Below, one piece after another: positions 35,251 through 43,266 of a DNA stretch of 64,000 nucleotides. The position numbers and the translations under genes are program-made. The stretch is from Sphingomonas sp. LaA6.9. Lineage in GTDB: Bacteria; Pseudomonadota; Alphaproteobacteria; Sphingomonadales; Sphingomonadaceae. Under the pieces are notes generated by a model that saw only the letters and a program-made list of their open reading frames with translations, was not told the origin of the DNA and did no database searches. The stretch lies in assembly GCF_022601895.1 (NCBI RefSeq), contig NZ_JAKVIO010000001.1, positions 186,001 through 250,000 on the forward strand, written 5' to 3'. Every line of letters begins with the position of its first letter. Within the stretch, counting starts at the first letter, position 1.

Positions 35251-35978
35251 GCGCTCGCCTCGGTGCGGTCATAGGCGGTCAACTCATAGGCGGTCTGCAT
35301 ATAGCCGCCGACCGCGGCCTTCAGCAGCACATAGTCGCCGTCGTCGGTGCACCACAGGTCATAGGGCGGGTGCTCGAGCAGCAGCCCGGGAATGTCGGTG
35401 AAACGGAAATGGAGCGCGTCGAACTTGCCCGCCGCCACCTTGAGCGTTTCGCGCCCCACGAACTCGATCGCGAGATCGATCGGAAAGAGCATCGGACCCG
35501 TCGCGCCGCGATGATCGGGCGAAGAGAGCAGGATATTGCGGAACACCTGCACGCCCGGCCCTTGCGACAGATCGTAGAGATTGAGCAGGAAGCCGTCATT
35601 GACCATCGCGTGGTTGCCAAAGGCGACAAGCGGCGATTTCAGCTCCATCCGCTGCGACACGCGCCCCTCGACCGTGGTCATCGCCTCGCATTCGGCAATG
35701 GTGTCAGAAAAGCGGAACCAGCCCGAGCCGCGGAACTCTCCGCCCACCGCGATCCGCACGAAGCTTTCCTGCGGGCGGCCATCGGTGCCGATCCGCAGAT
35801 TGACGTCACGCACCACTGCAGGTGCGTCGTCGATCTCGCCATGTGCCGCGATCGTCCGGCAGCCATCCCGGTGGAAGTCCATCCGGAAATGCTCGCGGCC
35901 ACGGCCCTGACCGAGGCGATCGGGTTTAGTGCTGGTATAAAGGATCGCGCCGGTTACGCTGCGTGTAATTCCGTTCAT
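35247..35978 (-). CDS. conserved hypothetical protein of the envelope operon
   Basis: 243 residues, no signal peptide and no membrane segment. Not recognised with confidence; the C-terminal half (AAGKFDALHFRFTD followed by PYDLWCTDDGDYVLLKAAVG) is faintly like DUF3108-type beta-rich proteins. The two 4-base overlaps with the membrane-protein and nitrilase-like genes place it in the same transcript. No catalytic motif seen. Confidence 0.65.
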   Translation of the reverse strand: MNGITRSVTGAILYTSTKPDRLGQGRGREHFRMDFHRDGCRTIAAHGEIDDAPAVVRDVNLRIGTDGRPQESFVRIAVGGEFRGSGWFRFSDTIAECEAMTTVEGRVSQRMELKSPLVAFGNHAMVNDGFLLNLYDLSQGPGVQVFRNILLSSPDHRGATGPMLFPIDLAIEFVGRETLKVAAGKFDALHFRFTDIPGLLLEHPPYDLWCTDDGDYVLLKAAVGGYMQTAYELTAYDRTEASA

Positions 35979-37117
35979 TTCCAGGCACCCTTGTCATGCA
36001 GATAGCGCCCGGCGTCCTTGAGGTCGCCCGGCACATAATCACCGAACAGGTTCGGCGGAAATCTCGAATTGTACCCATTCAGCACGTCCATATAGAGCTG
36101 CGGGTGGATCGTCGGCTGGCGATGCCGCGCGCGGAAGGCGCCGATCGGGATGCGCGCCATGACCAGCGTTTCGTTGGGCGATTTGGCGGTCGCGATCGCC
36201 TCGCCATCGGGGCCGTAGATCGCCGAACCACCCGCATTGGTGTCTTCGAAAAAGGGCGAACCCGGCGAGATCGCGTTATTGGCGACCGCGGTATAGACGC
36301 CGTTGTAGAGCGAGGTCGCGGCGATGTCGGTTGGCACAAAGCCGCCCGTCGCGGTGCGCAGGATCACTTCCGCGCCCTTGATCGCCATGGCGCGGAACAG
36401 TTCGGGTTCGCGCTGGACCGAACTGGTCGCGAGATTGCCGATCGGGGTCCGGATCACGGGCAGGATCGCATCGCGCCCGTACATTTCGACGAAGCGGTCG
36501 AGTACGTCGTAGATCGTCGTCGTGAACAGCTCTATCTCGCCGCCGAAGACGCCCTTGATGTTGCGCGCCTTCCAGTCGCGCGCGAGGATGCTGCCATCAG
36601 GGCCGATCACCGTAGTGATCGACAGCGCATGACCCGGCCAGTCGGGATCGCGCGCATAGGAACCGAACACGACATAGATGCCGTATTGCTTCGCCTTCTT
36701 CGCGATCGCCTCGGTCTCGACCCCCGGTATCTCGATCGCGACCCTGAGCACGTCCTTGCGCGTCCAGCCCGCGCCAAAGCCGGTGATCGGGAATTCGTGG
36801 AAGAACATCAGGTCGGGCCCCGCGCCGAACGCGAAGGCGGCGTCGATCAGGCCCAGCATATGATTGAGGTTGTCGCGGCGGCTTGCCTCGACGCGCGCGA
36901 GATCGACGGGCAGCGAGCGCGCCTGCGCTACACCCAGCGTCCAGCTCTCCTTCGCGAGCTGCACGACGGGATAGCGCCCGTCAGGGCTGACCTTCACATC
37001 TGCCCCGGGGTGGCCGGAGGCGGCAAGCGCCTCGCCCGAAACGCCGAGAGCGGCGGAGAGGCCAATGCCTCCCGCCGCACCCAACAGCGCCCTGCGTGAA
37101 AGCGCCGCCTCGCTCAT
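35975..37117 (-). CDS. Tat-exported nitrilase-superfamily protein lacking the catalytic cysteine
   Basis: 380 residues. Twin-arginine leader SRRALLGAAGGIGLSAALG, then a carbon-nitrogen hydrolase domain. Two of the Glu-Lys-Cys catalytic residues are recognisable: the glutamate in MFFHEFPITGFG and lysine in ARDWKARNIKG. The nucleophile strand, normally ICYDxxFPEL, reads LATSSVQREPELFRAMAIKG, with serine aligned to the cysteine and no cysteine nearby. It may be a non-catalytic binding protein or use serine. Related members are aliphatic amidases and nitrilases. Second gene in the envelope operon; overlaps copy 3 of the small conserved protein by 4 bases. Confidence 0.8.
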   Translation of the reverse strand: MSEAALSRRALLGAAGGIGLSAALGVSGEALAASGHPGADVKVSPDGRYPVVQLAKESWTLGVAQARSLPVDLARVEASRRDNLNHMLGLIDAAFAFGAGPDLMFFHEFPITGFGAGWTRKDVLRVAIEIPGVETEAIAKKAKQYGIYVVFGSYARDPDWPGHALSITTVIGPDGSILARDWKARNIKGVFGGEIELFTTTIYDVLDRFVEMYGRDAILPVIRTPIGNLATSSVQREPELFRAMAIKGAEVILRTATGGFVPTDIAATSLYNGVYTAVANNAISPGSPFFEDTNAGGSAIYGPDGEAIATAKSPNETLVMARIPIGAFRARHRQPTIHPQLYMDVLNGYNSRFPPNLFGDYVPGDLKDAGRYLHDKGAWK

Positions 37118-37638
37118 AGCGCCGCCCTCGGGCGGTAGCTGTAATAGCTGGGATCGTCATAGGCCTGCCAGTCGCGCGAGATCCGGTTCTCGTTGATCAC
37201 GGTGCGCTGGAACAGGCGCCCCTTGCGATACCAGTGCCAGGTCCGGTTCTTGGCCTCGCCGTCCTCGGCAACGGTGATCATCTCGTAATAGCGGAAATCG
37301 GGTTCGTGCGTCCGCGTCCAGCCGACCATGATCGTGCGGTTGGTCTCGTCATAGTTGAGCGCGCCGACAAACCCGTCGATCAGATCGTTCCTGATCCAGA
37401 CGCGATCGCCCTCAAAGGTGCCGTCGAAATAGCGGATTTCCTGGCTGCCATCGGCCCAGGTGTAGATGTTGGTCTGGCTCAGCTTCGCGACACCATCGGG
37501 GCCGTCGGTCAGGCGGCAGACGAGGCGCGAGGCGTGGCGGTCGATGATGTTGTGATCGGCGTCGAGATGGACATATTCGCCCTCCCACACGCCCGCCTGG
37601 TCGGCAACGATCGGCTGTTTTTCGGTAATGATCTGCAT
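37114..37638 (-). CDS. small conserved beta-rich protein, copy 3 of 3 (DUF3598/calycin-like)
   Basis: 174 residues. Same ordered motifs as copies 1 and 2: GVWEGEYVHLD, ASRLVCRLTDGP, QTNIYTWADGSQEIRYF, FRYYEMITVAEDGEAKNRTW and RTVINENRISRDWQAYDD. More like copy 1 than copy 2. No signal peptide even though its operon encodes envelope proteins. First gene of the leftward operon, divergent from a LysR gene. Role unknown; recurrence in three operons of one island implies a specific function in this pathway. Confidence 0.75.
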   Translation of the reverse strand: MQIITEKQPIVADQAGVWEGEYVHLDADHNIIDRHASRLVCRLTDGPDGVAKLSQTNIYTWADGSQEIRYFDGTFEGDRVWIRNDLIDGFVGALNYDETNRTIMVGWTRTHEPDFRYYEMITVAEDGEAKNRTWHWYRKGRLFQRTVINENRISRDWQAYDDPSYYSYRPRAAL

Positions 37639-37698
37639 GTGCCCTCGCTCTCTGTGCACCAATGTTTGATCGAGCGACGCCGGCAGAACCAACAACTA

Positions 37699-37723
37699 AT
37701 TGTCTTTTTGAACAATCATTGTT
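37699..37723. promoter_or_regulatory. LysR-type operator candidates between envelope operon and LysR gene
   Basis: Two overlapping inverted repeats: ATTGT-N8-ACAAT (37699-37716) and AACAAT-C-ATTGTT (37711-37723), lying 18 to 42 bases before the LysR ATG and 61 to 85 bases before the divergent gene. The TGTCCGGACA operator is absent here, so this operon may be controlled by the adjacent LysR protein instead. Confidence 0.55.
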
Positions 37724-37740
37724 TGTGTATTCACAAGTCC

Positions 37741-38634
37741 ATGGAATCACGTCAGGTCCGCCATTTTCTTGCCGCCTATGATGCGGGCACCTTCGTTGCC
37801 GCGGCCGAGCAGCTGGGGTTGAGCCAGCAGGCGGTGAGCAAGAGCATTCTGCGTCTCGAGGCGCAGCTGGGCGTCCGCCTGTTCGAGCGCGACGGGCGCC
37901 GGGTCCGTCCTACCGCCTATGCCGAACTGTTCCTGCCCCATGCGCGGACGATCGCGGCCGAGACCGACCGTTTCCGCGCCGATCTCGGCGACATGCTTGG
38001 CGGACGGCATGGGCGGCTGCGGATCGGGGTGGGGCCAAGCGCGGCCGCCGATGTGGTGGCGAGCGCGGTCAAGATGATCACCACCGAGCGCCCGAATGTG
38101 CGGCTGAGCGTACTCGCGGGTATCTATGAAATGATGGTCGCCGACCTGCTGCTCGGAAAGCTCGATGTGGTCGTCGCGGTGCGTCAGGTCGATCGCAACG
38201 ATCCGCTGATCCGCGAAGAACCGCTTGGCGACATACGCTATGTGGTGCTGGCGGGCGCAAACCACCCGCTCGCCGGGCGCGGTCGTCTGACGCTTGCCGA
38301 TCTCAAGGGCGCGCGCTGGCTCGCCGGCGCCAATATCGGCGCGGTGGAGCAGGCGATAGAGGCGAGCTTCCGCGCGGCTGGCCTGCCCCGGCCGAGGCCC
38401 GAGATAGAGACGACCTCGGTGATCTTCACACTGGCGATGCTCGATGCGGGGATGCACCTCGCGATCCTGCCAGAGATGCTGGTGGCGCGCGATCTCGAGA
38501 TGCGACGGCTCGTGCGGATCGACATCGATGCGGAGCCGTGGACGCGCCCGCTGATCGTTGCGACGCGCGTCCGTGCACCCAAGCCGCCGATCGTCGATGC
38601 CTTCATGGCGAGCCTTGTCGAAGCGATGCGCTGA
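37741..38634 (+). CDS. LysR-family transcriptional regulator of the island
   Basis: 297 residues. HTH segment FVAAAEQLGLSQQAVSKSIL, then LEAQLGVRLFERDGRRVRPT; effector domain begins GRHGRLRIGVGPSAAADVVA. The ATG at 37741 gives MESRQVRHFLAAYDAGTF, the classic LysR start; the upstream extension of the frame is antisense to the small conserved gene. The divergent position suggests control of the envelope operon. The inducer is unknown. Confidence 0.9.
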   Translation: MESRQVRHFLAAYDAGTFVAAAEQLGLSQQAVSKSILRLEAQLGVRLFERDGRRVRPTAYAELFLPHARTIAAETDRFRADLGDMLGGRHGRLRIGVGPSAAADVVASAVKMITTERPNVRLSVLAGIYEMMVADLLLGKLDVVVAVRQVDRNDPLIREEPLGDIRYVVLAGANHPLAGRGRLTLADLKGARWLAGANIGAVEQAIEASFRAAGLPRPRPEIETTSVIFTLAMLDAGMHLAILPEMLVARDLEMRRLVRIDIDAEPWTRPLIVATRVRAPKPPIVDAFMASLVEAMR

Positions 38635-38678
38635 CGGCGGTTGTTGCCTTGTCGCGATCCCGGTGTAAGGGCATGGGC

Positions 38679-39827
38679 ATGACCGCGCAGATCGATCCTT
38701 TCCACGCCATCGCCATCAGCCGCCTTGCCCACAAGCTGCGGACCGAGGGGCGCTCGATAATCCATATGGAATTCGGCCAGCCCTCCACCGGCGCCCCAGC
38801 GGCGGCGATCGCGGCCGCGCATCACGTGCTCGACACCGACGGCATGGGCTATTGGGAAAGCCCCGCGCTCAAGGAACGCATCGCGCAGCATTATCGCGAA
38901 ACCTATGGCGTCACGATCGATCCCGAACAGCTGATCCTCACCTGCGGTGCATCACCCGCGCTGGTGCTCGCGCTGTCGTGCCTGTTCGCGCCGGGCGCGC
39001 GCGTCGCGGTCGCGCGGCCGGGCTATGTCGCCTATCGCAACACGTTGAAGGCGCTGCATCTGGTTCCGGTCGAGCTGAATTGCGGCGAGGCCGAGCGCTA
39101 TCAGGTGACTGCGCGCGCGATCGAGGCGCTTGAGCCCGCGCCCGAGGGGCTCATCATCGCCAGCCCCGCCAATCCGACGGGAACGATCATCGAACCCGAT
39201 GAGCTGAGCGCCATTGTCGCGGTCTGCAAGCGGCGCGGCATCCGCATCATCTCGGACGAGATCTATCATGGCCTCAGCTATGTCGGACCTGCAAGATCCG
39301 CGCTTCAGGACACTTCCGACGCGCTCGTCATCAACAGCTTCTCCAAATATTTCAGCATGGCGGGCTGGCGTCTCGGCTGGCTGGTGGTGCCGACCGACCT
39401 GATCGACGCGGCGCGTGCGCGCATGGGCAACATGCTGCTGACACCGCCCTCGCTCGCGCAGCATGCCGGTCTCGTCGCCTTTGACTGCCGCGAGGAACTG
39501 GAAGGGCATCTTGCGACCTATGCGCGCAACCGCGACCTGCTGCTCGCCGCGCTTCCCGCGATGGGCTTGCGCCGGATCGCCCCGCCCGATGGCGCCTTCT
39601 ACATCTATGCCGATATCGGGCATCTGACCGATGACAGCCTCGCCTTCTGCACGCGGCTGCTTCAGGACACCGGCGTCGCCACCGCGCCCGGTATCGACTT
39701 CGATCCCGTCGAGGGCAGGCACTTCATGCGCTTCAGCTTCGCGGTCTCGACCGACCGGGTCGAGGACGCAATCGCGCGGATGGAACCTTGGTTCGCGCAG
39801 CAGTCGAGGCCGGCCATACCCGCGTGA
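38679..39827 (+). CDS. class I/II pyridoxal-phosphate aminotransferase
   Basis: About 382 residues, aspartate-aminotransferase fold type I. PLP lysine is in INSFSKYFSMAGWRLGW; other landmarks are IIASPANPTGTIIEPDEL and IRIISDEIYHGLSYVG. The amino donor is not identifiable. Of two nearby ATGs, 38679 (MTAQIDPFHAIAIS) lies seven bases after TAAGGG, so it was preferred over 38673. It follows the LysR gene by 44 bases and could be co-transcribed, but there is no sign it belongs to the catabolic pathway. Confidence 0.88.
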   Translation: MTAQIDPFHAIAISRLAHKLRTEGRSIIHMEFGQPSTGAPAAAIAAAHHVLDTDGMGYWESPALKERIAQHYRETYGVTIDPEQLILTCGASPALVLALSCLFAPGARVAVARPGYVAYRNTLKALHLVPVELNCGEAERYQVTARAIEALEPAPEGLIIASPANPTGTIIEPDELSAIVAVCKRRGIRIISDEIYHGLSYVGPARSALQDTSDALVINSFSKYFSMAGWRLGWLVVPTDLIDAARARMGNMLLTPPSLAQHAGLVAFDCREELEGHLATYARNRDLLLAALPAMGLRRIAPPDGAFYIYADIGHLTDDSLAFCTRLLQDTGVATAPGIDFDPVEGRHFMRFSFAVSTDRVEDAIARMEPWFAQQSRPAIPA

Positions 39828-39869
39828 TCGTTTCGACCGCCCTTTAGAGCATCGTAGGCTTAGTCATAC

Positions 39870-39983
39870 CCGCTCATCCCGAGGAGGGACTGGGCTTGTC
39901 GAAGCCCCGTCTCGAAGGATCGGCTCGGTGCGTCCTTCGAGATGCCGTTTCGGCTTCGCTCAACGGCTCCTCAGGATGAGCGG
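39870..39983. repeat. intergenic cloverleaf repeat, family 2, copy 1
   Basis: Outer arms CCGCTCATCC (39870-39879) and GGATGAGCGG (39974-39983) enclose an inner hairpin TCTCGAAGGA/TCCTTCGAGA (39910-39919, 39933-39942) and further short stems. It fills most of the 185-bp gap between two convergent genes. Similar elements are at 42850-42968 and 57239-57340. Confidence 0.8.
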
Positions 39984-40012
39984 ATCGTGATTCCGATTTA
40001 ACGCGTGGTGCT

Positions 40013-40783
40013 TCAGAATACCGGCTGGTTCGCCGGATCGTCGGGATCGACGATGCTTGTGTGGATGCCGCACTCGACCTTGTCCCAGCCGCGCCAGCGG
40101 CCCGCGCGCGGATCCTCGCCCGGCTTCACCTTGCTGGTGCAGGGCTGGCAGCCGATCGAGGGATAGCCCTCTTCCTCGAGCGGGTGGCGGGGCAGGTCGT
40201 GCAACTCGAAATAGGCTTCGAGGTCTTCCTTGGTCCAGCTGGCGAGCGGGTTGATCTTCAGTCGGTCGCCGTCGATCTCGAAGCGCGGCAGGCCCTTGCG
40301 CGTCGACGACTGGAAGCCCTTGCGGCCCGAGATCGAGACGTCGAAATCGGTAAGGACCTTTTCCAGCGGGATGACCTTGCGGATCTCGCAGCAGCCATCG
40401 GGGTCGTAGGACCAGCGCAGTTCCTTGTCGTCCTTCTTCGCGAGCGCTTCCGGATCGGGCTGGTAGGTGATGACATTGGTCAGCCCAAGCAGCCTGGTCA
40501 GCGTGTCGCGATAGTCGAGCGTCTCGGGAAACATCTTGAGCGTGTCGCCGAACAGCACGGGCACGCCCGGGTCGATGCTCGCGATCAGGTGCAGCAGCAC
40601 CGCGCTCTCGGTGCCGAAGGAGGAGACCACCGCGATCCGGCCAAGGTTGTTTTCCTCGAGCAGCGTGCGCAGCATCTCTGCCGTCTCGGTGCCCCGGAAA
40701 CGGTTGTTGAGCGCGATCGCATCCGCCTCGGTGAAGCGCGGACGGGCATCGATGAAGTCGATTTTACGCAAGGGCTGGGTCAT
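40013..40783 (-). CDS. cysH: phosphoadenylyl/adenylyl-sulfate reductase
   Basis: Thioredoxin-dependent reduction of activated sulfate to sulfite. 256 residues. Both cysteine pairs of the [4Fe-4S]-containing type are present (DGCCEIRKVIPLEK and GCQPCTSKVKPGEDP), so it can be expected to use adenylyl sulfate (APS), possibly also PAPS; the catalytic C-terminal cysteine is in KVECGIHTSI. The nucleotide loop SSFGTESAVLLHL is intact. ATG at 40783; it overlaps the DUF934 gene by 20 bases, in one operon with the sulfite reductase. Confidence 0.93.
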   Translation of the reverse strand: MTQPLRKIDFIDARPRFTEADAIALNNRFRGTETAEMLRTLLEENNLGRIAVVSSFGTESAVLLHLIASIDPGVPVLFGDTLKMFPETLDYRDTLTRLLGLTNVITYQPDPEALAKKDDKELRWSYDPDGCCEIRKVIPLEKVLTDFDVSISGRKGFQSSTRKGLPRFEIDGDRLKINPLASWTKEDLEAYFELHDLPRHPLEEEGYPSIGCQPCTSKVKPGEDPRAGRWRGWDKVECGIHTSIVDPDDPANQPVF

Positions 40784-41201
40784 GTCTGCGTTTCCACACG
40801 GGCACCGCCGCATCGGCCGCGCCCTGATAGAACTGGTCGTAGCGTTCGAGCGTGGCCTTGAGTACCTCGGGATCTACCGGATGTTCGGGCGCGAAGCTGT
40901 CGAAGCCGCAGCGACGCATGAGCGGAATCTGGTCGACCAGCACATCGCCCTGCGCGCGCAGTTCGCCCTTGTATCCCGCCTCTCGCAGGATGCGCGCGGC
41001 CGAATAGCCGCGGCCGTCCCTGAATGCGGGAAAGCTGACCTCGATCAGCGCGAGCCGGTCGAGAAAGGGAAAGAGCGCACGCACGTCTTCATCGGGTTCG
41101 ACCCTGACAGCCGTCGCGTTCGACTGGTCGAGGAACGCGTCGAGCGTCACCGCGGGCTCCTCGTGCAGCGACGTGTTGGCGAGCGAGACGGGATTACCCA
41201 T
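40764..41201 (-). CDS. DUF934 protein of the sulfite-reductase cluster
   Basis: 145 residues. DUF934 landmarks are VRVEPDEDVRALFPFLDRLA, ALIEVSFPAFRDGRGYSAAR and RRCGFDSFAPEHP. This family occurs almost only next to CysH and CysI-like genes in proteobacteria and is thought to assist sulfite reduction, but the biochemical role is not established. It overlaps both neighbours (20 and 8 bases). Confidence 0.88.
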   Translation of the reverse strand: MGNPVSLANTSLHEEPAVTLDAFLDQSNATAVRVEPDEDVRALFPFLDRLALIEVSFPAFRDGRGYSAARILREAGYKGELRAQGDVLVDQIPLMRRCGFDSFAPEHPVDPEVLKATLERYDQFYQGAADAAVPVWKRRHDPALA

Positions 41202-42825
41202 AAATGGCTTCCTTGAAGGGTTCGATGCCGACGCGGCGATAGGTGTCGACGAAGCGCTCGCCGTCGGAGCGCAACGCCTTGTAGACGTCGGTCACCTTCT
41301 CGATCGCATCGACCACACCGTCCTCGTCGAAGCCCGGACCGGTGATCTTGCCGAGCGACACGTCCTCCGCGCCCGATCCGCCGAGCAGGAGCTGGTAGTT
41401 CTCGGTGCCCTTACGGTCGACCCCAAGGATGCCGATATGGCCCGCATGGTGGTGGCCGCACGCGTTGATGCAGCCCGAGATCTTGAGCTTCAGTTCGCCC
41501 AGGTCGCGCTGCCGGTCGAGATCGGCGAAGCGCTCGGCGATCTTCTGCGCGACCGGGATCGAGCGTGCATTGGCAAGGCTGCAATAATCGAGGCCGGGGC
41601 AGGCGATGATGTCGCTGATCAGGTCCAGATTGGGCGTAGCGAGACCGGCGGCGTCGAGCGCCTGCCAGATCGTGTAGAGATCGGCCTTGCGCACATTGGG
41701 GAGCACGATGTTCTGCGCATGCGTCACGCGCAGCTCGTCGAAGCTGTACTTCTCGGCCAGCTCGGCCATCAGGTCGATCTGGTCGGCCGAGGCGTCGCCC
41801 GGAATACCGCCGATCGGCTTCAGGCTGATATTGACGATCGTATAGCCGGGCTGCTTGTGCGCGACGGTCTGCGCCTGCACCCAGATGCGGAAATCGGGAT
41901 CGCTCAGGTCGATCTCGTCCGACAGGCCTGCTTCATAGGGGGGCGGCGCAAAGAACGCGCCGATCCGCTCGAGCTCGGCCACGGGCGGATCAATGCCCAG
42001 CGTCTTCACATGCGCGAACTCTTCCTCGACCTGGCGGCGATATTCGTCGGCGCCGATCTCGTGGACGAGGATCTTGATCCGCGCCTTGTAGATATTGTCG
42101 CGTCGGCCATAGCGGTTGTAGACGCGCAGGCACGCCTCGAGATAGCTCAGCAGATCCTCGGCGCCCACGAAATCCTTGATCTCGGGCGCGATCATCGGCG
42201 TGCGGCCCATGCCGCCACCCACGAAGACCTTCGCGCCGAGCTTGCCGTCCTTTTCCAGCAGTTCGATGCCGATGTCGTGCAGCCGCATCGCCGCGCGGTC
42301 CTCGGGCGCCGCGATCACCGCGATCTTGAACTTGCGCGGCAGGTAGCTGAACTCCGGATGGAAGGTCGACCACTGGCGCATCAACTCGGCCCAGGGACGC
42401 GGATCGGTCACCTCGTCGGCGGCCGCGCCCGCATATTGATCCGAGCTGATGTTGCGGATGCAGTTGCCGCTGGTCTGGATCGCATGCATCTCGACCTTTG
42501 CCAGCTCGGCGAGAATGTCGGGCGCATCCTCCAGCTTGATCCAGTTATACTGGATGTTCTGGCGCGTCGTGAAATGGCCGTAGCCGCGGTCGTACTTGCG
42601 CGCGATATGCGCCAGCAGGTGCATCTGCTGGCCGCTCAGCGTGCCATAGGGCACCGCGACGCGCAGCATATAGGCATGAAGCTGGAGGTAGAGGCCGTTC
42701 ATCAGCCGAAGCGGCTTGAACTGGTCCTCGGTGATCGCGCCTGCAAGGCGGCGCTTCACCTGATCGCGAAATTCCTCGACGCGGGCGTCGACGATCGACT
42801 GATCATATTGGTCATATTGGTACAT
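41194..42825 (-). CDS. cysI: siroheme sulfite/nitrite reductase hemoprotein (CysI-like)
   Basis: 543 residues. Reduces sulfite to sulfide in assimilation, using siroheme and [4Fe-4S]. The cluster/siroheme cysteines are in CPGLDYCSLANARSI and LKISGCINACGHHHAGHIGI. The N-terminal half contains HFTTRQNIQYNWIKLEDAPD and TSGNCIRNISSD. Assimilatory function is deduced from the adjacent cysH, DUF934, DUF2849 and SUMT genes, the last supplying the siroheme precursor. The electron donor is not encoded in the window. A long open frame on the other strand is antisense to this gene and is not real. Confidence 0.92.
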   Translation of the reverse strand: MYQYDQYDQSIVDARVEEFRDQVKRRLAGAITEDQFKPLRLMNGLYLQLHAYMLRVAVPYGTLSGQQMHLLAHIARKYDRGYGHFTTRQNIQYNWIKLEDAPDILAELAKVEMHAIQTSGNCIRNISSDQYAGAAADEVTDPRPWAELMRQWSTFHPEFSYLPRKFKIAVIAAPEDRAAMRLHDIGIELLEKDGKLGAKVFVGGGMGRTPMIAPEIKDFVGAEDLLSYLEACLRVYNRYGRRDNIYKARIKILVHEIGADEYRRQVEEEFAHVKTLGIDPPVAELERIGAFFAPPPYEAGLSDEIDLSDPDFRIWVQAQTVAHKQPGYTIVNISLKPIGGIPGDASADQIDLMAELAEKYSFDELRVTHAQNIVLPNVRKADLYTIWQALDAAGLATPNLDLISDIIACPGLDYCSLANARSIPVAQKIAERFADLDRQRDLGELKLKISGCINACGHHHAGHIGILGVDRKGTENYQLLLGGSGAEDVSLGKITGPGFDEDGVVDAIEKVTDVYKALRSDGERFVDTYRRVGIEPFKEAIYG

Positions 42826-42849
42826 GTCAGATTATTCCAGCTTCTTGCG

Positions 42850-42968
42850 GTCCTTCGATACGCGTCTTCGTCTTCGCTCAGCCGCTACTCAGGATGAGCG
42901 GGAAAGGGCAAACCCACCCGCTTATCCTGAGGAGGGACTGAGCTTGGCGAAGGCCCGTCTCGAAGGAC
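42850..42968. repeat. intergenic cloverleaf repeat, family 2, copy 2
   Basis: Same building blocks as the copy at 39870 but with the hairpin order reversed: TCCTTCGA near 42851 pairs with TCGAAGGA near 42959, and inside are CTCAGGATGAGCGG and CCGCTTATCCTGAG. Fills the gap between the CysI-like start and the DUF2849 stop. Confidence 0.75.
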
Positions 42969-42969
42969 A

Positions 42970-43266
42970 TCAGATCACCCAGTTGCCGGCTTCGGGGTCG
43001 GCGGGCTTGAGGGTCAGGTCGGCGCGCACGGTGGGGCCGAGCGCACGGATGCGGTCCTTGATATGCGCGGGCCGGGGCCCTTGCGGCGTGGCGGTCGCCT
43101 CGATCACATAGGGCGCGTTTACGCGGCGCGCGGCTTCTTCCTGCCGCGCGATCATCTCGCCCTGCTCGTCGACATCGACGGCCTCCTCGACATGGCGCGA
43201 CCAGTCGGTGCCCGTCCACCACACCACGTCGCCCGTCGGCAGGTCATTACCCGTCAGTATCTTCAC
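42970..43266 (-). CDS. DUF2849 protein
   Basis: 98 residues. Begins MKILTGNDLPTGDVVWWTG and contains the DUF2849 segment YVIEATATPQGPRPAHIKDR. A small protein restricted to alphaproteobacterial assimilatory sulfite-reductase clusters; function unknown. Its start overlaps the SUMT stop by 4 bases. Confidence 0.85.
   Translation of the reverse strand: MKILTGNDLPTGDVVWWTGTDWSRHVEEAVDVDEQGEMIARQEEAARRVNAPYVIEATATPQGPRPAHIKDRIRALGPTVRADLTLKPADPEAGNWVI

Noticed and set aside
34592-35272. N-terminal extension of the flavoprotein frame
   Set aside because: Overlaps the membrane-protein gene in another frame and is arginine-rich; the flavoprotein start with a 4-base overlap is convincing.
41173-42897. 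574-codon open frame opposite the CysI-like gene
   Set aside because: Antisense shadow; the opposite strand has conserved siroheme and iron-sulfur motifs.
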